Notes: generated from the letters alone by a model not told the origin. A stretch of DNA of 18,500 nt from Methylobacterium sp. (GCA_021154065.1 JAJKJG010000196.1:1-18500); one strand, 5' to 3'. Shown: positions 1 to 10,475, counted from the stretch's first letter. Made by a program: numbers and translations.

Positions 1-215
1 AGCGCGATCTTCTCCTGGCCGAGCTCGATCATGCCGAGCACGTTGTCGGTCACGTCCTTCGGCTTCATCTCGCCCGACGTGCGAACGCCGGCCTTGGTCT
101 TATCGGCCGGGCACTGGCCGGCGCTCGCCGGCGAGGCGAGAAGGGCGAGGCTTGCGGCGAGGGCCGCGCCAGTGAGGCCGCGGCGAAGCTGCTGCATTGT
201 CACGGGATCGATCAT
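1..215 (-). CDS. exported cupin-like protein, N-terminal part (runs off the left edge)
   Basis: This is a partial gene read leftwards off the window edge; about 71 codons are visible. The first residues form a signal peptide: a basic start with QQLRRG, a hydrophobic stretch of Ala and Leu, and a likely cleavage site at SPASA-GQCP. The mature part begins with CPADK and continues with a segment like DVTDNVLGMIELGQEKIAL. That resembles the start of small periplasmic cupin proteins of rhizobia and relatives, but the cupin barrel itself lies outside the window, so the family call is an inference from the N-terminus. The ATG at 215 is chosen because CAGGAG lies about nine bases upstream. A second in-frame ATG at 197 is possible and would still leave a signal peptide. 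The gene diverges from the LysR gene at 361, a common arrangement for a LysR target. Confidence 0.6.
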   Translation of the reverse strand, partial: MIDPVTMQQLRRGLTGAALAASLALLASPASAGQCPADKTKAGVRTSGEMKPKDVTDNVLGMIELGQEKIA

Positions 216-315
216 GGTCCTGGTCTCCTGTCCGGCCCCATCAGGGGAGCGGGGCACGGCGAGCAGGATCACGAAATGGCGCGGCGCTTTGAAATGCCGA
301 TTGGGATCGGGTTTT

Positions 316-330
316 ATAGCGCCACGCTAT
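316..330. promoter_or_regulatory. LysR-type operator, ATAG-N7-CTAT
   Basis: The 15 bases ATAGCGCCACGCTAT form a perfect 6+6 inverted repeat around a 3-base centre. It fits the T-N11-A rule of LysR boxes and has the same half-site spacing as OxyR-type sites. It sits 31 bases before the LysR start and about 100 bases before the divergent cupin-like gene, so it could serve autorepression and control of the neighbour. Binding is inferred. Confidence 0.5.
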
Positions 331-360
331 CGCCATGCCGGGCGCCCAGGGAACCAAGCG

Positions 361-1299
361 ATGGAGATGCACCAGGTCCGCTACTTCCTCGCCGTCGCCG
401 AGGAGCTGAACTTCACCCGCGCCGCCGAGCGCTGCAACGTCGCGCAGCCGTCGCTGACGCGGGCGATCAAGCTTCTCGAGGGCGAGCTCGGCGGACCGCT
501 GTTCAACCGCGAGCGGGCGAACACGCACCTGTCCGAGCTCGGGCGGATGGTGAAGCCTTATCTGGAGCAGGTCTACGAGCAGACGCGCGAGGCCAAGCGC
601 CAGGCGCTCGACTTCGTCAACCTCAAAAAGACAATGCTCAAGCTCGGGGTCATGTGCACCATCGCGCCGGACCAGCTCGTCGACCTCGTCTGCGCGATTC
701 AGAGCCGCAACCCCGGCATCGAGCTCGAGATCATGGATTCGAGCGCGGAGAAGCTGGAGGAGCGGCTGATCGAGGGCGACCTCGAGGTGGCAATCCACTG
801 CCCGGCGGCGAACCAGAAGGACGAGCGGCTGCACTATATGCCGCTCTATCGCGAGCAGTTCCTGGTCGTGCTCCCGGCCGAGCACCCGCTCGCGGCGAAG
901 AACGGCATCCGGCCGGGAGACCTCAAGGGCCTGCGCTACCTCAACCGCATCAATTGCGAGTTCAACGGCTATGCCGGCGCGCTCTGGAAGGAGCACGGGC
1001 TCACCTGCGAGACCGCATACCGCAGCGAGCGCGACGATTGGATCCTGGCGATGGTCGCGAGCGGCCTCGGCTTCGGATTCATGCCGGGAAGCTCCGTCAG
1101 CCATCCGCGGGTGATCGGCCGGCCGATGATCGACCCGGAGTTCTGGCGCGAGGTGAGCCTCGTCACGGTGCGGGGACGGCCGCACTCGCCGGGCGTCGGC
1201 GCCCTCGTGCGCGAGGCGATGCGCTCGCGCTGGCTCGGACGGACGGCGCTTGCCGTCGAGACCGAGCAGGGCGCCGAGGAACCTGCCGCAAGCCAGTAG
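361..1299 (+). CDS. LysR family transcriptional regulator
   Basis: The 312-residue protein has the standard LysR layout. Residues 1-60 form a winged helix-turn-helix (MHQVRYFLAVAEELNFTRAA, then VAQPSLTRAIKLLE and LFNRE). A linker helix follows, and then a periplasmic-binding-like effector domain from about residue 90 (LKLGVMCTIAPDQLVDLV, LEVAIHCPA, LVVLPAEHPLA, GLGFGFMP). The length is normal for the family. The start at 361 matches the family N-terminus and has AGGGAA eight bases upstream; the ATG at 367 is an alternative. It is divergent from an exported cupin-like gene and has an ATAG-N7-CTAT box in the shared intergenic region. A single Cys in YLNRINCEFNG lies roughly where OxyR carries a redox Cys, but no second one follows at the OxyR spacing, so I do not call it OxyR. 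The effector is unknown. Confidence 0.92.
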   Translation: MEMHQVRYFLAVAEELNFTRAAERCNVAQPSLTRAIKLLEGELGGPLFNRERANTHLSELGRMVKPYLEQVYEQTREAKRQALDFVNLKKTMLKLGVMCTIAPDQLVDLVCAIQSRNPGIELEIMDSSAEKLEERLIEGDLEVAIHCPAANQKDERLHYMPLYREQFLVVLPAEHPLAAKNGIRPGDLKGLRYLNRINCEFNGYAGALWKEHGLTCETAYRSERDDWILAMVASGLGFGFMPGSSVSHPRVIGRPMIDPEFWREVSLVTVRGRPHSPGVGALVREAMRSRWLGRTALAVETEQGAEEPAASQ

Positions 1300-1305
1300 G
1301 CGAGG

Positions 1306-2628
1306 CTACGCGCTCTCCCGCAAGAGCGCGGCAGGCGCCGCCGAACTCGCCGCCGCGTCGGTTTCCGGATCGGAACCCGTGATGAGGCGCGTGCCGCGCT
1401 GGAAGCTGACGTAGTTCCAGGCCCAGTTCATCGCCACCGCGAGCCGGTTGCGGAAGCCGATCAGGAAACAGATGTGGGCGAGGCCCCAAAGCCACCAAGC
1501 GAGGTAGCCGCTGAGATGCACGCGCCCGAGCTGGACTACGGCACTGCGGCGTCCGATCGTCGCCAGGGAACCGAAGTCGCGGTAGTGGAACGGCGCCGGG
1601 CTCTCTCCCGCGAGGCGCGCGACGATCGCCCTCGCCACATAGGCGCCCTGCTGCTTCGCCGCGGGCGCGATGCCCGGCAGCGGCTGCCCTTTCCGATCGA
1701 GCGCATGCGCCGTGTCGCCGATCACGAACACGTTCGAATGCCCGGGTACCGAAAGATCGGGCGCGACCTTTACCCGGCCGACGCGATCGGTTTCGACGCC
1801 GAGCCACTTCCCGGCGGCGGACGCGCGAACGCCGGCGCCCCAAACGATGGTTCGTGTCTCGATCCGCGCGGCGCCAAGCGACACGGCGGAGGCGTCGCAG
1901 CCCGTCACCATGGCGTTCACGAGGACCTCGACGCCGAGCTTCTCGAGCGAGCGTTTCGCCTTCTCGGACAAGAGCTCGTCGAAGGCGGGCAGCAGCCGCG
2001 GGCCGGCCTCGATCAGGGTCACCCGGGCCGAGCGCGGATCGATGGTGCGGAAATCGGCCGCCAGCGCCTTGCGGGCAAGCTCGGCGATCGCGCCGGCCAT
2101 CTCGACGCCGGTGGCGCCGCCGCCGATCACCACGAAGGTCAAGAGACGCCGCCGCTCGGAGGGGTCGCTCTCCGACTCGGCGCGCTCGAACGCCAGCAAG
2201 ATCTTGCGGCGCAGGAACGTCGCGTCGTCGATCTTCTTGATCCCGTGCGCGTGCAGCTCCCAGCCGTCGTGGCCGAAATAGGCGTGCCGCGCCCCGGTCG
2301 CGAGGACGAGGAAATCGAAGGGAACGCGGCGGGCGCCAAGCACGACCTCCTGTCGCACCGTATCGACGCCCGTGACCTTGGCGAGCATCACCGAGGTGTT
2401 CGCCTGATGGCGGAGCACGGAGCGGATCGGCGCGGCGATATCGGCAGGCGAGAGCGCCGCCGTCGCGACCTGATAGAGCAGCGGCTGGAAGAGGTGATAA
2501 TTGTGCCGGTCGATCACCAGCACCTCGACCGGCGCCCGGCCGAGCGCCTTCGCGGCGGAGAGGCCGCCGAACCCGGCGCCGACGATCACGACGCGAGGTC
2601 TTCGGGATGCGGCAGAGCGTGTTGCCAT
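1306..2628 (-). CDS. ndh: type II NADH dehydrogenase (NDH-2, non-proton-pumping)
   Basis: This 440-residue flavoprotein matches NADH:quinone oxidoreductase type II, which passes electrons from NADH to quinone at the inner face of the membrane without pumping protons. An FAD-binding GxGxxG lies at residues 17-22 (VVIVGAGFGG). The HNYHLFQPLLYQVATAAL segment is typical of NDH-2. A second NADH-binding Rossmann motif sits near 166-180 (VVIGGGATGVEMAG), and the FAD-contacting VFVIGDTAHA near 300. The C-terminal third has a Trp-rich hydrophobic segment (YLAWWLWGLAHICFLIGFRNR) that fits membrane attachment. Its stop codon is six bases from the stop of the convergent LysR gene. It starts 90 bases after the restored end of a small membrane-protein gene on the same strand and may be cotranscribed with it. 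GAAAGG upstream of the ATG serves as the ribosome binding site. Confidence 0.93.
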   Translation of the reverse strand: MATRSAASRRPRVVIVGAGFGGLSAAKALGRAPVEVLVIDRHNYHLFQPLLYQVATAALSPADIAAPIRSVLRHQANTSVMLAKVTGVDTVRQEVVLGARRVPFDFLVLATGARHAYFGHDGWELHAHGIKKIDDATFLRRKILLAFERAESESDPSERRRLLTFVVIGGGATGVEMAGAIAELARKALAADFRTIDPRSARVTLIEAGPRLLPAFDELLSEKAKRSLEKLGVEVLVNAMVTGCDASAVSLGAARIETRTIVWGAGVRASAAGKWLGVETDRVGRVKVAPDLSVPGHSNVFVIGDTAHALDRKGQPLPGIAPAAKQQGAYVARAIVARLAGESPAPFHYRDFGSLATIGRRSAVVQLGRVHLSGYLAWWLWGLAHICFLIGFRNRLAVAMNWAWNYVSFQRGTRLITGSDPETDAAASSAAPAALLRESA

Positions 2629-2718
2629 CGCAGGTGGCCTTTCGGAATGGCAGGCGCAGTATTCTGGCTCCGCGCCGGGAGGTGGCGGTCGAGCTGCGCG
2701 AGCGGCTTCGGCCGGCGC

Positions 2719-3224
2719 TCAGGCCGTCTCCTCGCGCCACTTGACGACCGCCCCGACGACGATGCCGAAGATGACGTGGCCGCCGAAGGAGGCCCAGGCG
2801 AGGGGGATGAATCGAGGAAGGCCGGCAGCCCGGCGATCAGATGCGCCATCACGTAGAGGGCGAAGATCCACAATCCGACCCCGAAGCCCGCCGCCACGAT
2901 CCACCACGGCAGCGACGGCACGATCGCCTGCGCGAGCGGGCGGGCGACGAAGAGATAGCCGAGGGGGTAGAACACGAAACCGACCACCAGATGGATCAGC
3001 TCGGCGACGAAGCGACTGTCGAGACCGAACACCGACTGCACCAGCGCCGCCGGCTCGAGTGGGCCGCCGACGCCTGGCAGGAACGGCGTGATCACGCGCG
3101 CCCAGAATTCCCAGGTCAGGTCGGCCGCGATGCCGGCGATCAGCGACGTGACGGCGAGATCGCGCGTCAGCGGCGGGAACAGCGGCTTCGGCGAGGGCAT
3201 CGCGGCGGAAAGCGCGGTCGACAT
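2719..3224 (-). pseudogene. small multi-pass membrane protein, unknown function, broken by a -1 frameshift
   Basis: From the ATG at 3224 (AGGAGA seven bases upstream) the frame encodes a hydrophobic protein. It contains DLAVTSLIAGIAADLTWEFW, LIHLVVGFVFYPLGYLFVARP, and then WWIVAAGFGVGLWIFALYVMAHLIAGLPAFL. After this point the frame turns into Ser/Pro/Arg-rich nonsense and would run on to 2586, over the NDH-2 start. The neighbouring frame continues sensibly as FIPLAWASFGGHVIFGIVV and ends at the TGA at 2719. Restoring one G next to position 2813 gives GLPAFLGFIPLAWASFGG and a 168-residue protein with about four membrane segments. I know similar proteins in rhizobial genomes only as uncharacterised. 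Whether the gene is really dead or the base is missing from the assembly cannot be told from the sequence, but two more single-base losses of the same kind occur in this window. Confidence 0.6.
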
Positions 3225-3464
3225 GTCATCTCTCCTGGAGCGGGCAGCGTTCTTCAGGCCCGCAGAATGCCGGCAGGCGCGCCTCGCCTGAAATATCCGT
3301 TGCCTCGCGTCTCGATGCCCTGAGGCTATTGCGCCCGGCGCGGCAGGTGACGCCAATCCGTCTGGGGCCGCGAAGCGACCCTCGCACGCATGGCCTCTTT
3401 CCACGAACAAACCCCGGCTCAGGGCCGGGCGATTAGCGCATGTTAATGTGAGAGCCGCGCAAGC

Positions 3465-3634
3465 TGCTAAGCTTGGCTGTGAGACGGGATGGGGAGCCAC
3501 CCCTCCGTGGACCGCCAAAGTCCGTTTCTCAAGGCCTGCTGTACGTTGGTCCGTCCGGCGGGGCTTTCGTGCCTAGCCGCTCCCGTCACAGCCGGGAAGC
3601 GTTCACTTCAAGGGCGGCTCAGGCCGCCCTTTTT
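3465..3634 (+). ncRNA. ssrS: probable 6S RNA (ends approximate)
   Basis: A 469-base gap without a convincing protein gene contains a well-structured RNA. A closing stem pairs 3475-3489 (GGCTGTGA, a two-base bulge, then CGGGA) with 3581-3593 (TCCCGTCACAGCC), and AGCTT/AAGC extends it. The 5' side then holds small hairpins, CCAC...GTGG near 3498-3510 and GGAC...GTCC near 3509-3523. An upper stem AAGGCCT/GGGCTTT leads to an apical hairpin CGTTGG-TCCGT-CCGGCG. The decamer GGTCCGTCCG at 3548-3557 also occurs at the apex of E. coli 6S RNA as I recall it, with the same TCCGT loop. The overall shape, closing stem, open centre and capped upper stem, is that of 6S RNA, which binds the sigma-70 RNA polymerase holoenzyme. 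An intrinsic terminator follows on the same strand. I see no clear promoter. The neighbours are not the usual zapA-type ones, so an unrelated small RNA remains possible. Confidence 0.58.
3610..3634 (+). terminator. intrinsic terminator of the small RNA
   Basis: AAGGGCGGC pairs perfectly with GCCGCCCTT around the loop TCAG and is followed directly by a run of five T. The T-run is on the plus strand, so it ends plus-strand transcription from the small RNA. On the minus strand the hairpin is followed by TTGAAG, so it would be a poor terminator there. Confidence 0.85.
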
Positions 3635-3693
3635 CTTCGCGGCTTTAGCGGCCGGCTACCGTCTCTTTCCCGCTCCGTTCCGGGACAGGTTCG

Positions 3694-5982
<2,289 letters not shown>

Positions 5983-6099
5983 GGGGAGCTTTCGGTCTGT
6001 TTTCGTTGAAGTTTTCTAAGGCGACCCAAGACTGTACGGCAGCGGGCGTTAGCCGCTCAAGGGCGGGTTGTCCACGACCGCTCGACCGTGGCTGGGCGA

Positions 6100-6117
6100 C
6101 CCGGGGTGTGCCCCGGG
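6100..6117 (+). promoter_or_regulatory. GC hairpin in the mutS leader region
   Basis: CCCGGGG-TGTG-CCCCGGG forms a perfect seven-pair stem with a four-base loop, ending 23 bases before the mutS start codon. No T-run follows, so it is not a standard terminator. It may be a leader hairpin or a member of a GC-rich dispersed repeat; the CCCCGGGG core recurs in the repeat inside mutS at 8216-8275. Confidence 0.3.
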
Positions 6118-6140
6118 GTTCGGTTTGCTAGGGTCGCGCG

Positions 6141-9059
6141 ATGAGCATCGATGCCGCCCGCACCCTCGGCCTCGCCGAGCCCGCCCCGCCGGAGGCGGCC
6201 CCGCGCGTCGGGCCCGGCGCGCCGAAAAAGGCCGACGATGTTGCGCGCGCGAGCCCGACGATGTCGGGCGATGTTGCCGATGATGATGCGCGTCGTTCCG
6301 ACGATGATGGGCGCGTCGGGCCGAAAGCGGCGGACGACCCCGCCCGCGTCACGCCCATGATGGCGCAGTACCTGGAGATCAAATCCGCCAATCCGGACTG
6401 CCTGCTGTTCTACCGCATGGGCGATTTCTACGAGCTGTTCTTCGCCGACGCCGAGGTCGCCTCGCGCGCGCTCGGCATCGTGCTGACGAAGCGCGGCCGG
6501 CACAACGGCGAGGACATCCGCATGTGCGGCGTGCCGGTCGAGCGCGCCGACGACTACCTGCAGCGCCTGATCGGGCTCGGCCACCGCGTCGCGGTGTGCG
6601 AGCAGACCGAGGACCCGGCCGAGGCGAAAAAGCGCGGCGGGAAGTCGGTCGTGCGCCGCGACGTCGTGCGCATCGTGACGCCGGGCACGATCACCGAGGA
6701 CAAGCTGCTGGCGCCGGGCGAGGCGAACCTCCTCGTCGCGGTCGCCCGCCGCAAGGCCTCGGACGAGGGCTGGGCCTACGGCCTTGCGGCGCTCGACATC
6801 TCGACCGGGCGCTTCGCGCTGTCGGAGACCGACGCCGCCGGGCTCGCGGCCGAGATCGCCCGCTTGGAGCCGCGCGAGATGGTCGTGCCGGACCAGATCC
6901 TCGACGATCCCGAGCTGCGAAACCTCTGGCGCGAGACCCGCGCCGCCGTCACGCCCATCGCCCGCGACGGGCTCGATCCGGCAGCCGCCGAGCGGCGCCT
7001 GCGGGATTTCTTCGGCGTCGCGACGCTCGACAGCTTCGGCGCCTTCTCGCGTGCCGAGACGGCCGCGGCCGGGGCGGCGCTGCATTATGTCGAGCGCACC
7101 CAGTTCGGGCAGCGGCCGGCGCTCGAGCCGCCGCGGCACGAGGCGGCGGCCGGCGTCCTCGCGATCGATGCCGCGACGCGCGCCAATCTCGAGCTCACCC
7201 GCACCCTCGCCGGCGAGCGCGCCGGCAGCCTCGTCGCGACGATCGACCGCACGGTCTCGCCGAGCGGCGCGCGGCTCCTCGCCGAGCGCGTCGCCGGCCC
7301 TTTGGCCGACCTCGACGCGATTCTCGCGCGCCAGGCCGCGGTCGCCTTCCTCACCGAGGAGGCGGAGCTGCGCGAGCGCCTGCGCGCCGCCTTGCGCGGC
7401 GTGCCGGACATCGCCCGGGCGCTGTCGCGCTTGGCGCTCGAGCGCGGCGGTCCGCGCGACCTCGCCTGCCTGCGCGACGGCCTTGTGGCGGCGGCAGCGA
7501 TCGGCGATTTGCTCGGCGGGGTCGCGGCGCTCCCGGCCGAGATCGCATCCGCGGCGGCGGGGCTCGCGGCGCTCGACCCGGGCCTGCCGCAGGCGCTCGC
7601 GGCGGCGCTCGCCGACGACCTGCCGCTCAACCGCCGCGACGGCGGCTTCGTGCGCCTGGGCCACGAGCCCGCCCTCGACGAGGCGCGCGCGTTGCAGCAG
7701 GATTCGCGCCGCTTCATCGCCGCGCTCCAGGCCCGCTATGCCGCCGAGACCGGCTGCCGGGCCTTGCGCATCAAGCACAACCACATGCTCGGCTATTTCG
7801 TCGAGGTGCCGGCCGCGGTCGGCGAGGCGTTCCTGCGCGGGCCGCAGAAGGACGTCTTCGTCCACCGCCAGACCATGGCCGACGCGATGCGGTTCTCGAC
7901 CGTCGAGCTCGGCGAGCTGCAAGCCCGCATCGCCTCGGCGGCCGACCGCGCGCTCAAGATCGAGCTCGCGATCTTCGACGCCTTGTCGCGGCGCGTGCGC
8001 GATGCCGCGGCGCCGATCGCCGCCGCCGCCGCGGCGCTCGCGGCGGTCGACGTCGCGGCGGCGCTCGCCGAGCTTGCCGCAGCCGAGAACTGGACCCGGC
8101 CGAAGGTCGACCGCAGCCTCGCCTTCCGGGTCGCGGGCGGACGCCACCCGGTGGTCGAGGCGGCGCTGCGCCGCGACGGCGTCCCCTTCATCCCGAACGA
8201 CTGCGACCTCTCGGGCCCCGGATCGGGGTCCGGGGCAGGCCCCGGGGCAGGCCCCGGATCGGGGTCCGGGGCAGGCGGGCGCGGCGAGGCGGGCCGCATT
8301 ACGCTGATCACCGGCCCGAACATGGGCGGCAAGTCGACCTATCTGCGCCAGAACGCGCTCATCGTCGTGCTCGCCCAGATCGGCGCCTTCGTGCCGGCCC
8401 GCGAGGCGCATATCGGCGTCGTCGACCGGCTGTTCTCGCGCGTCGGCGCGGCCGACGACCTCGCCCGCGGGCGCTCGACCTTCATGGTCGAGATGGTCGA
8501 GACGGCGGCGATCCTCAACCAGGCGAGCGCGCGCTCGCTCGTCATCCTGGACGAGATCGGCCGCGGCACCGCGACCTTCGACGGGCTCTCGATCGCCTGG
8601 GCGGCGATCGAGCATCTGCACGAGGAAAACCGCTGCCGCACCCTGTTCGCGACGCATTTCCACGAGCTCACGGGCTTGGCCGAGCGCCTGCCGCGGCTCT
8701 CGAACGCGACGCTCAAGGTGACGGAATGGGAGGGCGACGTGGTCTTCCTGCACGAGGTCGTGCCCGGCGCCGCCGACCGCTCCTACGGCCTCCAGGTGGC
8801 CCGCCTCGCCGGCCTGCCGCCGGCGGTCGTCGAGCGCGCCAAGACGATTCTCGCCGAGCTCGAGCGCTCCGACCGCGAGCGCCCGAAGCGCGCCCTCGTC
8901 GACGACCTGCCGCTCTTCGCCGCCCCGGCCCGCGCCGCGCCGCCGCCGAAGCGCGACCCGCTGCGCGAGACGCTCGACGGCATCGAGCCCGACGAGATGA
9001 CCCCGCGCGACGCGCTGGAGGCGCTGTATCGGCTGAAACGGGCGGCGAAGGAGGTATAG
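6141..9059 (+). CDS. mutS: DNA mismatch repair protein MutS with two low-complexity expansions
   Basis: MutS recognises mismatches and small loops as a sliding clamp dimer and recruits MutL. The mismatch-reading motif is F96-Y97-E98 (GDFYELFF). Core and clamp domains follow ([32 protein letters not shown]). The ATPase has Walker [10 protein letters not shown] at residues 725-733, [13 protein letters not shown] as Walker B and signature, and ATHFHELT. The C-terminal dimerisation tail is present. At 972 residues it is longer than the usual 850-910. One reason is a 70-residue N-terminal extension containing an imperfect duplication (residues 22-41 and 58-74). The other is a 20-residue Gly/Ser/Ala/Pro stretch (about 693-712) just before the Walker A strand, encoded by 12-base repeats. 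The frame is intact throughout. AGGG lies upstream of the ATG at 6141. The start could in principle be further downstream, but no other site is better. Confidence 0.96.
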   Translation: MSIDAARTLGLAEPAPPEAAPRVGPGAPKKADDVARASPTMSGDVADDDARRSDDDGRVGPKAADDPARVTPMMAQYLEIKSANPDCLLFYRMGDFYELFFADAEVASRALGIVLTKRGRHNGEDIRMCGVPVERADDYLQRLIGLGHRVAVCEQTEDPAEAKKRGGKSVVRRDVVRIVTPGTITEDKLLAPGEANLLVAVARRKASDEGWAYGLAALDISTGRFALSETDAAGLAAEIARLEPREMVVPDQILDDPELRNLWRETRAAVTPIARDGLDPAAAERRLRDFFGVATLDSFGAFSRAETAAAGAALHYVERTQFGQRPALEPPRHEAAAGVLAIDAATRANLELTRTLAGERAGSLVATIDRTVSPSGARLLAERVAGPLADLDAILARQAAVAFLTEEAELRERLRAALRGVPDIARALSRLALERGGPRDLACLRDGLVAAAAIGDLLGGVAALPAEIASAAAGLAALDPGLPQALAAALADDLPLNRRDGGFVRLGHEPALDEARALQQDSRRFIAALQARYAAETGCRALRIKHNHMLGYFVEVPAAVGEAFLRGPQKDVFVHRQTMADAMRFSTVELGELQARIASAADRALKIELAIFDALSRRVRDAAAPIAAAAAALAAVDVAAALAELAAAENWTRPKVDRSLAFRVAGGRHPVVEAALRRDGVPFIPNDCDLSGPGSGSGAGPGAGPGSGSGAGGRGEAGRITLITGPNMGGKSTYLRQNALIVVLAQIGAFVPAREAHIGVVDRLFSRVGAADDLARGRSTFMVEMVETAAILNQASARSLVILDEIGRGTATFDGLSIAWAAIEHLHEENRCRTLFATHFHELTGLAERLPRLSNATLKVTEWEGDVVFLHEVVPGAADRSYGLQVARLAGLPPAVVERAKTILAELERSDRERPKRALVDDLPLFAAPARAAPPPKRDPLRETLDGIEPDEMTPRDALEALYRLKRAAKEV
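6204..6362 (+). repeat. imperfect in-frame duplication in the mutS N-terminal extension
   Basis: Codons 22-41 ([20 protein letters not shown]) and 58-74 ([17 protein letters not shown]) align end to end, with GCGCGTCGGGCC shared at the DNA level. The second copy joins directly to the conserved MutS start AQYLEIK. The 16 residues between the copies are Asp/Arg-rich and contain GCCCGAC-GAT-GTCGGGC, an inverted repeat. This looks like an expansion of the disordered N-terminus. Confidence 0.55.
8216..8275 (+). repeat. five 12-base repeat units inside mutS
   Basis: The 60 bases divide into five 12-base blocks in the order A-B-C-A-B, where A is CCCCGGATCGGG, B is GTCCGGGGCAGG and C is CCCCGGGGCAGG. 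They keep the frame and encode a 20-residue run of Gly, Ser, Ala and Pro immediately upstream of the MutS ATPase Walker A strand. Confidence 0.85.
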
Positions 9060-9283
9060 GTCGGTGCAATGCGCGATGGCCGAGAGGGGGGGCAAGTTGA
9101 TGCTCGCCGAGCGCCTGCCCCTTACCTACCGCAGGTCTGGCCGCGAGAACTCCTCGGTATTATGGCGCAAACGCCACAACGCTAGGCGCTCTCGCGTCTC
9201 TACCTTTCGAAAGGGAGGCTGACGTGTAGGAGCCGGCCGTGTTCCGCGGCAGCGCGTGCGCGCTCCTGGTTTTGCTCAGCGGC
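9060..9283. other. intergenic stretch between mutS and an accessory gene
   Basis: I see no gene here. After the mutS stop, a possible structured element pairs GGGGCA near 9089 with TGCCCC near 9118 around an inner GCTC-GCC-GAGC hairpin, without a T-run. At 9203-9214 is a 12-base perfect palindrome CCTTTCGAAAGG. The sequence is noticeably less GC-rich than mutS, and the lower GC continues through the next gene. Confidence 0.4.
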
Positions 9284-10258
9284 TCAGTCGGCGTAGTCGC
9301 CCATGATTTGACGCACCAGAACGATCTCGTCATTGGGCACGATCTCGTCCGTTGCCTTGATCGGCATGAACCCGCCGGGGAACTCAGCGCTGCGTCGATA
9401 AATGTCCACGATCAGAGAGGTGTGGTGCCACGCCTCAGAGAGCGTGGAGCGGTACGGCACGACAGCCACGAGCGACAAGTGAAGGTGTTCCATGCTTTCT
9501 TTAAGGCCGGCGATCCGCCGCGACGCGTCCAGGTCAGCGCGCGCGACATTGGTTGTGATAGTCTGAGCTCGTGGTTCCTTTGGGAACAGCATGTTCCCAA
9601 TTTGAGTATTGGGCGGCCGTGTTCTGCCGCCCTCAATAATGAGTTGCTGCTGCGCCAGAACATTCGAGGCGGGACCTTCACCGCTAAAATTTGGGAAATA
9701 AACGTGAGGGTGAGGGAACACGGCGATGGCCGGAGTGTTGCCGACGTTTTCGAGGTGGAAGGTGAACGACAACCGCAATCCGTTCACGTCGTAACTCAGC
9801 GCCTCCGCCATGTGAACGGTAGCTATTTTGACCCATGGCCTTTGCGTGGCGACCAGCGCGCGCTCAGCGGTGTCCGCAGCGCGGCGCGCCTGAGCGATGG
9901 AGTCGCGCATCTCGCGGGACTGTCGCTTGGCAACGCCCTCGGCGTGCTCCCGCTGCGCCTCGCCGGCTATCCAAAGATTTCGAGTGGACCACCAAAGCCC
10001 AATAGTGGAAGCGGCAAGCACGACGGTGAAGAAGGCGATTACATCTTCGGATTTGTGAAAGTAAGTACCAATCCAGTGTTTCAGGCCGACGAGGCCGAGG
10101 ACGAGCGGGCCGCGTAACGCGGAACACTCTTCATTGTAGCTGTTATCGTAGGGTTCGGGATTGTAGCCTGGATCACGAGTCGCAAGCCACGAAAACGTGG
10201 TGTCGAGAAGAAGCCACGCCCCTAGCAGGGCAAGCGCTATCCCGATCTTGCGGCGCAT
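9284..10258 (-). CDS. two-TM coiled-coil membrane protein, unknown function
   Basis: I do not recognise a specific function. The 324-residue protein has a first membrane segment at residues 5-24 (IGIALALLGAWLLLDTTFSW) and a second near 73-92 (VIAFFTVVLAASTIGLWWST). A charged Ala/Arg/Gln/Glu-rich coiled coil runs from about 95 to 140 (GEAQREHAEGVAKRQSREMR), and a soluble C-terminal domain begins with ATQRPWVKIATV. This plan, TM segment then helix then a domain opening with RPW or RAY, is widespread in rhizobial accessory regions as an uncharacterised family. The base composition is clearly lower in GC than in the flanking genes, and T/A-ending codons are common, which suggests transfer. The gene begins three bases after the TAG of a DUF6471-like remnant on the same strand. 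Confidence 0.75.
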   Translation of the reverse strand: MRRKIGIALALLGAWLLLDTTFSWLATRDPGYNPEPYDNSYNEECSALRGPLVLGLVGLKHWIGTYFHKSEDVIAFFTVVLAASTIGLWWSTRNLWIAGEAQREHAEGVAKRQSREMRDSIAQARRAADTAERALVATQRPWVKIATVHMAEALSYDVNGLRLSFTFHLENVGNTPAIAVFPHPHVYFPNFSGEGPASNVLAQQQLIIEGGRTRPPNTQIGNMLFPKEPRAQTITTNVARADLDASRRIAGLKESMEHLHLSLVAVVPYRSTLSEAWHHTSLIVDIYRRSAEFPGGFMPIKATDEIVPNDEIVLVRQIMGDYAD

Positions 10259-10261
10259 GTT

Positions 10262-10414
10262 CTACAGGTGATCCAGCCTCACAACCTGGCATCCTATCGC
10301 ACCTAGCGCGGCAATAAAGGACGTCGCCGAGAACGTTCCCCCACTGAGCTTGCTAGCGATCGAAAGCTCGCTCTCTTCAAGCCCGTGCTCTTTCAGCCGC
10401 TCCGCCAACGACAA
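10262..10414 (-). pseudogene. DUF6471-like small protein, probably truncated
   Basis: A 50-codon frame ending at the TAG at 10262-10264 reads LAERLKEHGLEESELSIASK followed by LSGGTFSATSFIAALGAIGC and VVRLDHL. This matches the C-terminal part of DUF6471 proteins as I know them: a LAERL helix, then KI/L-x-R/G-GTFSA, then a closing ALGAIG. Family members usually carry 20-30 further residues with an ATG. Here the frame has a TAG at 10415-10417 and only a TTG (10414) as a possible start. Beyond the TAG, the same frame reads ILLELATVSL, which faintly resembles the missing family N-terminus. I therefore read it as a decayed gene. It sits in the lower-GC patch, just upstream of the two-TM protein, in the same direction. 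Function is unknown. Confidence 0.5.
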
Positions 10415-10475
10415 CTATAGGGACACAGTCGCCAATTCCAATAAGATGGCTCTTGGAGCGCGTATCGGCCGCGTC

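Noticed and set aside
2813..2814. Programmed ribosomal frameshifting as an explanation for the broken membrane-protein gene
   Set aside because: There is no slippery heptamer or downstream pseudoknot, and two other genes show the same single-base loss, which fits error better.
3432..3447. ATTA-N8-TAAT symmetric sequence before the small RNA
   Set aside because: Only four bases per half match and the inner bases are not symmetric, so it is too weak to call an FNR- or NtrC-like site.
6057..9095. A minus-strand open frame of over 1000 codons covering all of mutS
   Set aside because: It is the antisense shadow of a complete MutS. Its composition is Arg/Ala/Gly/Asp-rich with no domain, which is usual for the complement of a GC-rich gene.
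9239..10117. A plus-strand open frame opposite the two-TM protein
   Set aside because: The minus-strand product has membrane segments, a coiled coil and a coherent domain. The plus frame has no recognisable features or ribosome binding site.
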